Positions 57,796 through 64,000 of a DNA stretch of 64,000 nt are shown here, in pieces. Every line of letters begins with the position of its first letter. Position 1 is the stretch's first letter. The notes under the pieces were generated by a model, which was not told where the DNA came from, made no database searches, and worked only from the letters and a program-made list of their open reading frames with translations. The position numbers were made by a program, and so were the translations under genes. The stretch comes from Fagopyrum homotropicum (lineage: Eukaryota; Streptophyta; Magnoliopsida; Caryophyllales; Polygonaceae), in the NCBI GenBank assembly GCA_033239125.1, contig BSWB01000005.1, forward strand, positions 19,893,447-19,957,446, read 5' to 3'.

Positions 57796-58214
57796 TTGAA
57801 TAAATTGTTAGTGATCACTGTCTAAACAAAGAAGTGGTCTAACAAAAGTTATATTTTGATTGAATTTATGAGAAATGTTAGACCACTTTTTTGATATTCA
57901 TATTATTAGTCGTTCACAATAAGGTTAAGTCAAAACAAGCTCTCTTAGAAATCAATGATTTTTCTCAAATCTACCACCTAATACATAAGAATATTAAAGA
58001 AGTGGTCACATACATCCCTATTGACGCAAATTTATTAGTTCATGGTATTGTATTAAACTTTTATTGGTACAATTGTATTATTATAAATTCCAATTATTTT
58101 TTTTATTTTATTCATGTCATATTTTGAAATTTTTATTTACTTTTATTTTTTAAATAAAAAATATATAGTGCACAACACTTCATTAACACAAGTGTTTAAT
58201 ATATAATCATTAAC
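57796..58214. other. AT-rich segment with a 13-bp inverted repeat
   Basis: AAGTGGTCTAACA (57832-57844) is the exact reverse complement of 57876-57888, a 31-nt loop apart. The remainder is AT-rich with no supported gene; the 78-residue frame at 57891-58127 has no recognisable features. Confidence 0.5.
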
Positions 58215-59500
58215 CTGTAGAAAACTTCTATGTACCTTAGAGGCATCCCCACTCACACCCAAAGCTCCTCCTCCCAGATTACTTGGGCGGTCCTATTGGC
58301 AGCAAAAGACTCAACCTAAGTGATTACTACCTTTAGTTCAAAAATTAAAAAACGAATCCAATCTAGGAGTACCAAGCTCCTCTCTTACGCCGGCAGGGTT
58401 CAAATTATTACCTCCATCCTCCAATCTATGTACCATACTGGTGCAATGTTTGTCTCATCCCTCCCACCATCATTAACAAGATCCGGGGACTCCTCAGTTC
58501 CTTCCTCTGGTCCGGTTAGGAGTCTAGTAACAACTCACTCATTGTCTGGAACTCCAACTACATGCCTAAGGATAATGGCGGGCTTGGCTTCAAAGAACTC
58601 CACTCTAGAAACAAGGCTTGTTTCGCGCACCTCCTCAATGACCTTGACACCAACCCTGACCCTCTCGAGTAGATCGATTACTAGTAATATCTCACAGGCC
58701 TATCCATCTGGACCTTCATCGCTTGCAACAACCATAGCTACTCTTGGAGAAGTATTATTAAGGTTAGGGACGATCTTGTTTCTCTGAGTAACGGTCGCAA
58801 TTGCCTGGCCACTTCACTTCCCCTATCAGCCTCTTCTCCTTCAAGCTACCAATGAGCTCTTTATAAAACCTACACTACCTCACACCACCTTCACTTGCAA
58901 GGCTATCTGGTTCAGCATTAACATCCCGAAATGCAGCTGCATCGCTTGGATAACTAGCCTTGGTAGACTCACCACTATTGATAGACTTCACCAATGGAAC
59001 CTGATCACCAATGATACGTGCAAGCTCTGCACCTCTTTTCCGGATGATGCAAATCACTTATGGAACCGCTGCAACTACACTTTGCTTGTCCTGGACATTG
59101 TTACCCGATGGAACAAAACCCTTTATCCCCTACCTTCAAAACCCTTGGATGTGGTTAGCCTCTTACCCTAACCCTAAGAAAAACCTTAGTGACAGTGTCA
59201 GAATCTACTCCATCAACTCTTTCATCTACTACACTTGGCGAGCCCGTAATCTTCTCGCCCATAATGACACCTTCACCCGTGCAATTGATTGTGCGAACAA
59301 TGAAAAAATGTTACCAAGAACTTCCTCGCTCACACTTAGAAAAATAGATCTATTGACTCGATCACCTATGCTAAAAGACTTGGTATTCACCTTGTCTAAC
59401 TCCTCCCTCTACTCTATTCTCTTTTGTGATTGTATCTCATACGCTCAAGTGAGCTTTGTATATCCCCTCTATTCTAATATACGTAAATTTTTTTTTAAAA
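58215..59500 (+). pseudogene. LINE (L1-type) ORF2 relic: RT C-terminus and zf-RVT domain
   Basis: Degraded, with stops and frameshifts. From 58320 the frame reads FSSKIKKRIQSRSTKLLSYA and GRVQIITSILQSMYH, the typical post-catalytic region of plant LINE reverse transcriptase. In another frame FLWSG then MPKDNGGLGFKELHSRNKAC follow. At about 58890-59090 a zf-RVT-type domain appears: IPKCSCIAWITSLGRLTTID, CKLCTSFPDDANHL. Near 59230 YYTWRARNLLAHND matches the usual LINE C-terminal end. The tail near 59470-59505 is T/A rich. The RT catalytic core lies upstream of the preserved part and is missing. Confidence 0.75.
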
Positions 59501-59713
59501 AAATTATTAATGTATTATTATTTATTATGCATGCATTAGATCTATTATTACATTTTTAATATTTATTACCTTTGAGGTGACATTTTAATTTAAAGTATTT
59601 TTCTAATTTTAACATATTAATATTTTAATTCAATAGAAAGTTTTAATCAATAAAATTATGGGTCGCCCAAGAAAGTCAAAGGGAAAAAGTTATATATTGA
59701 GTCACGTGTTAAT
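59501..59713. other. AT-rich intergenic segment
   Basis: Very AT-rich, nothing recognised. TTAAT at 59709-59713 would be the left target duplication of Tekay-C; the partner is outside the window. Confidence 0.4.
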
Positions 59714-61843
59714 TGTAATAGCTAGGATTTCCGAATTCTAATTAATGTTGATTAACTTAATCGATGATAGTAATTGACATATAACTCGCGAAGATTTCGC
59801 AAGTGATGAGTAAGAGTCCCACCGTTATGTTCCTGGCGTAATTTTGGACGTTTGGGGAAATTTTTACTTTTTCCCCCGGGTAATTATTTTTACCGTCCGG
59901 TGTTATTTGGAGCATTTGGGAGCTCCAATAAATAAAAATGCAGTTGAGAGAAATGATTAGTATATCGGATATGTCCTAGGTATGAAATAACATGGAGAGG
60001 CAAAACGGCGAAAAGAGTCGTTATTTCGTTTCTTAACGGCTAAGAAAAACGGCTTAGGATTACACGTTTTCCCATGCAGTTGTGGAATAATTATCCCTAC
60101 AATATTCCATATTTAATGTTCCAATCTCGAGAAGTTTGGAGAAAGAGGTTCGACCCGCCTTTGGATCGGTTAAAGGATAATTATCGACTTTAATAAAGGA
60201 TAATTATCGTCTTCACTATAAATAGCGGAAAATCCTTTATTAATTCATTTCCTTTCACGTTTCCTCATAAAAGCTCTGATTTCTCTCAACCTTCAAACTC
60301 AGATCTACTCTCCGTTTCTAATCCAATTTCAATTCCGTTTGACTTTCTGGATTCCTCTCTTCATTCTCTTCATATCGGTACCGAGTTTCTGCATTTCCGA
60401 GTATATGGAGGGCTGGTCGAGCATATATGTCACCAGGACGGTTCCGTCGCTCAGATTCTTATGAATCTTATGTTTTCAATACGTAGCCTGTGTCGTTGTG
60501 ATTCCGAATCTTCTTTCAGATCGTCAATCGGGTTAGTAACGAATAAGTTATGAATTTATTCGTTTTCCGTACTGCGATTTAGCCTAAATTGACATTAGGC
60601 TTGTCAAAATGGATAAATAGAAATTTCATTATGGTCGTTATATTATTCTAGTGATTATGGATAGTTTGTTTTATGAAATCTGATGACAAGGGGTTTAGAA
60701 ATTGCCTGCGGGCAAAACGTTATTCTAGCAAAATATAATTAATTAATTAAAGGTTAATTAATTAAATTAGGATTAGAATTGAGATTGAGGAATGTCGATT
60801 AGATACTACCTTGAGATTTGAGGAATTGTGAGTTATGTTGAGATATTGAGGTTTAGTTGGTTGTGAGGCTTATAGATTGAGTATGATCCTTATGGATCCC
60901 TTTGGGTCTAGGTGTGACCCCTTTGATGAATAGAGGTTGATATATCTCTTTATGCCTTGTTTATAGGTCGTGTTGTCCCTCTAGTGTATAGGTGATCGTG
61001 GTTGAGTTTGTACGAGGTTGAGGTAAGTCTGTAGGACTTACTTAGCTACCATCCCTATATTGGGTGTTTGCATGAGTGGTGTGTGCTTTTTATGTTTGCT
61101 ATGATAGCATGAGTTGTCGTTTTTATCGACCTATGTTCTATTGACTGCCCCACTGCGTGGCTGTGATAACCTTTCCCTTTCATCCCGCCGTGGAGTCTGG
61201 GAGGTTCTCTGATGTCGGGCCAGACTAGTTTACAGGAAGGGCGCAATCCACTCCCATAGGGTACACGGATTGTGTGACCGATACTCGTACAGCTGGACAT
61301 TGCACTTAGAGGCGGGGATGTATCGGTCCTCATGTCACATACTTTCATCTATCTATATATATATGGTTTTTGAGTGAATGGTTATTATATAAAGATAATA
61401 AATGGGTAAATGTGTGATAGCATGCTTAGGTGTTTATCTTTCATGATTGTGTTTGTGCTTATGCATTACCTCATATATGTATGGTTAGCTAACGGTTTCA
61501 TACCGTGTTGTAGATGTTTACAGGTTAGGCGCTACTGGGTGATCTGGCAGGGTGACAGGCCGAGGACTCTCGTACATTAGGTGGTTGGTTTGGGGTTGTT
61601 GTGTTTCCTCTTTGCGTGAGGATGATCTTTTGTACCTCCTGTGTAAGGATGTCGTTTTATATACTCGGCTATGTTGTTGTTTACTTTGGGTCGTACAGTT
61701 TATACTGTTTTATGTATTTGTTTTATATTTGTCAGTGCCATGTTGTAAGGTCCAGCGAACTTGTTGTCAGGCTAGGGTCAGGATCCATTGTGAGATGCTA
61801 GCCCAATGTGACATCCCGAGTCCCGCGGATTCGGGGTGTTACA
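59714..61843 (+). repeat. Tekay-C 5' LTR
   Basis: 2130 bp, TGTAATAGCTAGG to GGTGTTACA. TATA box CTATAAATAG at 60216-60225. Conserved hairpin GTAAGTC-TGTAG-GACTTAC type at 61023-61041. Conserved TTAGCTAACGGTTTCATACC module at 61484-61503. Short ORFs inside are not genes. Confidence 0.88.
60216..60225 (+). promoter_or_regulatory. TATA box in the Tekay-C LTR
   Basis: CTATAAATAG, conserved in the related solo LTR on the minus strand (31451-31460). Confidence 0.65.
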
Positions 61844-61847
61844 GAGT

Positions 61848-61866
61848 TGGTATCAGAGCCCAGGTT
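61848..61866 (+). other. Primer-binding site for initiator tRNA-Met
   Basis: TGGTATCAGAGCC followed by CAGGTT: complementary to the plant initiator tRNA-Met 3' end, with one extra C after 13 matched bases. It starts four bases after the LTR. Confidence 0.88.
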
Positions 61867-62135
61867 GACAAAAATGGCACTTGCTACCTGCAATAAGGTC
61901 TGATAGGTAAAATAAACAGAGCCCACATGGGATCTGACGTTTTCAAAGGTTTTGGTTTTAAGTGTGGTTTTGGGATAGAATGTACGAGAAGTCGTCACCT
62001 CTGCCATGGATCTCTGCAGCGTAGATATGTATATATATCTGTGTGTACTATGGATTATGTGGATGTATTATATACATATCGATACCTATGGCATATATAT
62101 ATAGCCTTATAAGATTAGGTGCGTATATCCTACAG
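61867..62135 (+). other. Tekay-C leader between primer site and gag
   Basis: Non-coding, with ATAT-rich stretches (62030-62105). The ATG at 62136 is the likely gag start. Confidence 0.5.
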
Positions 62136-62693
62136 ATGACTCAGACTAGAGTAGTATCTGTAGTGGGATGAGGTAGGGGTACACCCCCTCTTCCTCCAAT
62201 AGTGATAAGTCAGGGACCAGTTTCCGCTATTGTTTCGCCTATGGCAGAGAACGAGTTTGAAGAGGCTGATCGTGTCTCCATGAGTAGATCCGAGTTTCAA
62301 GAGTATATGCAGCAAGTATATGAGGCGGTGATAGCGGGTAGACCTACACCGGATTTACCAACATCTGTGAGATCAATTGAAGCTTCTGGATCAGAGAAGA
62401 AGCAACGGATTGAATCAGTTAGTGGAGAAGCAAAGATGATGGATGGTGAACCAAGTCAGATACTAGGATAACCAAGTGGTCCTTTGGCCATGAAGACGAC
62501 TGGCACGGAACTATAGTGTTTTAATTGCGGGAAGTTTGGACACCGGCGAGCTGTGTGCCCAAAGGCGCCCATAATATGCTTTACTTGTGGTAAAGCAGGG
62601 CATAGAGCGAAGTTTTGTCGACAGGACAAGGCGTTGCCTTTACAATTTGCCTCTCGGAATAAGATGATTCAAGGTGGACGACGAATGTTTTAG
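62136..62693 (+). pseudogene. gag: Tekay-C gag relic with two CCHC zinc knuckles
   Basis: ATG at 62136 begins MTQTRVVSVVG and meets a TGA at codon 12. The frame continues to a TAA at about 62469 and a TAG just before the nucleocapsid. Two zinc knuckles remain: CFNCGKFGHRRAVC (62517-62558) and CFTCGKAGHRAKFC (62577-62618), both with all four metal ligands. They bind the element RNA during packaging in this family. Only about 110 residues precede them, too short for the capsid domain, so that part is deleted. It ends in two adjacent TAG codons. Confidence 0.8.
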
Positions 62694-64000
62694 TAGTTTT
62701 TATGGAGTTGATGAATAGTATCTTCATCGACTTCCTTGATTAGTTGGTGGTGGACTTCATGGATGACATGTCGGTATACTCTCATAGCAGAGAATAATAG
62801 ACCGATCGTCTCAGGACCGTTCTGCAGATTTCAAGAGATAGAGGGTTGTATGCTACGCTCTCTAAGTGTAAGTTGAGATGCCAGTGGTAATCTTTTTAGG
62901 CCATGTTGTCTCCGCCAGTGAGATCATGGTTGACTTGGCAAGAATTAAGTATGTTGTAACATGGGAAATATTGATGAACATTAAGGAATACGTAGTTTTC
63001 TCGGCTCAGCCGATTGCTACCAATGCTTTGAGTAAGGATTTTATATGATTACGTATTCATTTGCGAGTCTTTTGAGAAGACCACCATAAATATGTGATGA
63101 AAGCAGTGTGTCTATGTTTTGAAGAGTTGAGGAGGCATTTGACCTCAACTTCCATTTTGTTGTAGTTAGAAGATTTTTGGGATCCCGTGATTTACGGTGA
63201 TACATCCCAGCTAAGTCTGAGATGTGTATTACTATAGAGCAGTAGGGTTATTGATATGTGTGTTTACAGTTGAGAACGTATGATGAGAACTACCCGACTC
63301 ACGATTTAGAGTTAGTAGTGGTAGTTCAAGCCTTTAAGTTTTGAAGACCGTACCGGTGTGATCTTCATGTCAGATTTCTATAGATCATAGAAATCTGAAG
63401 TATATTTTATGCATAGGGGTTGAATAACCGCCAGTGTTAAGAGCTTAAGGTGATCAAGACTTTGACTTGAAGATTCCATATCATTCAGAGAAGTTGAATG
63501 TTATCGCCAATAACTTGAATGGAAAGACGCTCCAAGAGAAGATGATTGTGAGACTGATAGTTCAGCCTCACCTTCAGAGAGATCTAGCTTGGCTAGAGTT
63601 GGACAATCAGTTCCTTGATGAGGATACCCAGTTATACCTCAGAGGTTCTACCTGGTCTGTTGGATGAGGTCCAACATAAGCATGAGACCTGCCCGGCCTT
63701 GACAAGGTTTAGAGAAAGGATGTCTCGTACTGAGGCATCATAGTTCTCCATGGGAGTAGATGGACTGATGAAGAGTCATGACCACTTTTGTGTACCTGCT
63801 GATGCAGATGGAGACAGAGAATATTACACTATACGCCTTATTCAGTACATTCAGGTACGAGTAAGATGGACCACGAGTTGATACGATTATATTGTATGAA
63901 GCCGATATAACCAGATTTGTGATACAGTGTGTTACCTGTTAGCAGGTCCAGATAGAGTATTTCCGATCTAGAGATAAGTCCCACCCACTACCACTACAGT
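62694..64000 (+). pseudogene. pol: Tekay-C pol relic: end of RT, RNase H, start of integrase
   Basis: Heavily decayed and in several frames. Around 62760 FMDDMSVYSHSRE corresponds to the RT catalytic YxDD segment, followed by LRTVLQ-like and LYATLSKCKL-like text and NIKE...FLGS-type connection sequence near 62980. RNase H remnants lie at 63180-63420. Near 63430-63640 the text DFDLKIPYHSEKLNVIANNL and VQPHLQRDLAWLELDNQFLD parallels Tekay-A at 18785-18960. The integrase finger region begins near 63840 and the window ends there. Gag zinc knuckles and mid-RT are only about 100 bp apart, so protease and N-terminal RT are deleted. Confidence 0.7.

Larger units (their letters stand above)
59714..64000 (+). 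mobile_element. Tekay-C: chromovirus, left part, runs off the window
   Basis: A 5' LTR (59714-61843), initiator-tRNA-Met primer site, broken gag with two zinc knuckles and a heavily decayed pol. The element is internally deleted: the gag capsid domain and the region from after the zinc knuckles to mid-RT are missing. It is the same family as the solo LTR at 29813-31962. Confidence 0.85.

Overview
This 64 kb window is eukaryotic nuclear DNA made almost entirely of nested transposable elements. I found no host protein-coding gene, tRNA or rRNA gene. It looks like repeat-rich, probably heterochromatic DNA of an angiosperm, likely a eudicot. The evidence is three Athila-lineage Ty3/gypsy elements with a perfect tRNA-Asp primer-binding site, several Tekay/Del-like chromoviruses with an initiator-tRNA-Met site, a Ty1/copia fragment and two plant L1-type LINE fragments. 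I cannot name the species. Element names below are local labels.

Layout, left to right. 1-737 and 11985-12446 are two halves of a minus-strand LTR (element X), split by Athila-1 (738-11979, target-site duplication CAACT). X itself sits in the 3' end of a chromovirus (Tekay-B), whose chromodomain and following LTR cover 12447 to about 14035. A truncated minus-strand Athila LTR (about 14036-15266) and an unassigned segment follow. From 15773 a minus-strand copia relic is split by Tekay-A (17512-34705, duplication TGGAT). Tekay-A is split by Athila-2 (22326-34266, TATAG), which contains a minus-strand chromovirus solo LTR (29813-31962, TGATG). That gives four levels of nesting. Athila-3 (35275-51669, ACAAC) follows, with another solo LTR inside its gag (37894-41004, TGGGA). 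51675-55970 is AT-rich DNA with 25-bp minisatellite arrays in longer repeated blocks and a LINE fragment. A minus-strand Athila solo LTR (55971-57790, ATTTG), a LINE relic (about 58215-59500) and the left part of another chromovirus (Tekay-C, 59714 to the window edge) complete the window.

The Athila elements encode gag, an aspartic protease with the active-site variant DLGA, reverse transcriptase (FMDD), RNase H and an HHCC/DDE integrase in one polyprotein. In Athila-3 a separate 504-residue Athila ORF-1/env-like gene follows pol. All gag-pol genes here carry stops, frameshifts or deletions. The env-like gene of Athila-3 is open.

The most interesting signals are non-coding. Each family carries its own short GC-rich palindromic motif: CCACGGCCGTGG in Athila-1/-3, CACCTCGGTC/GACCGAGGTG in Athila-2, and CCGCCCCTGCGG in X and the Tekay-A/-B LTRs. 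In the Athila families these occupy equivalent slots: just upstream of the LTR TATA box, later in the LTR, in the protease-RT linker, and before the env-like gene. Also notable are a stem-loop at the pol stop with paired stem changes, a duplicated polypurine-tract module about 1.24-1.32 kb before the 3' LTR, a conserved 3' non-coding block, and conserved hairpins in otherwise diverged chromovirus LTRs.
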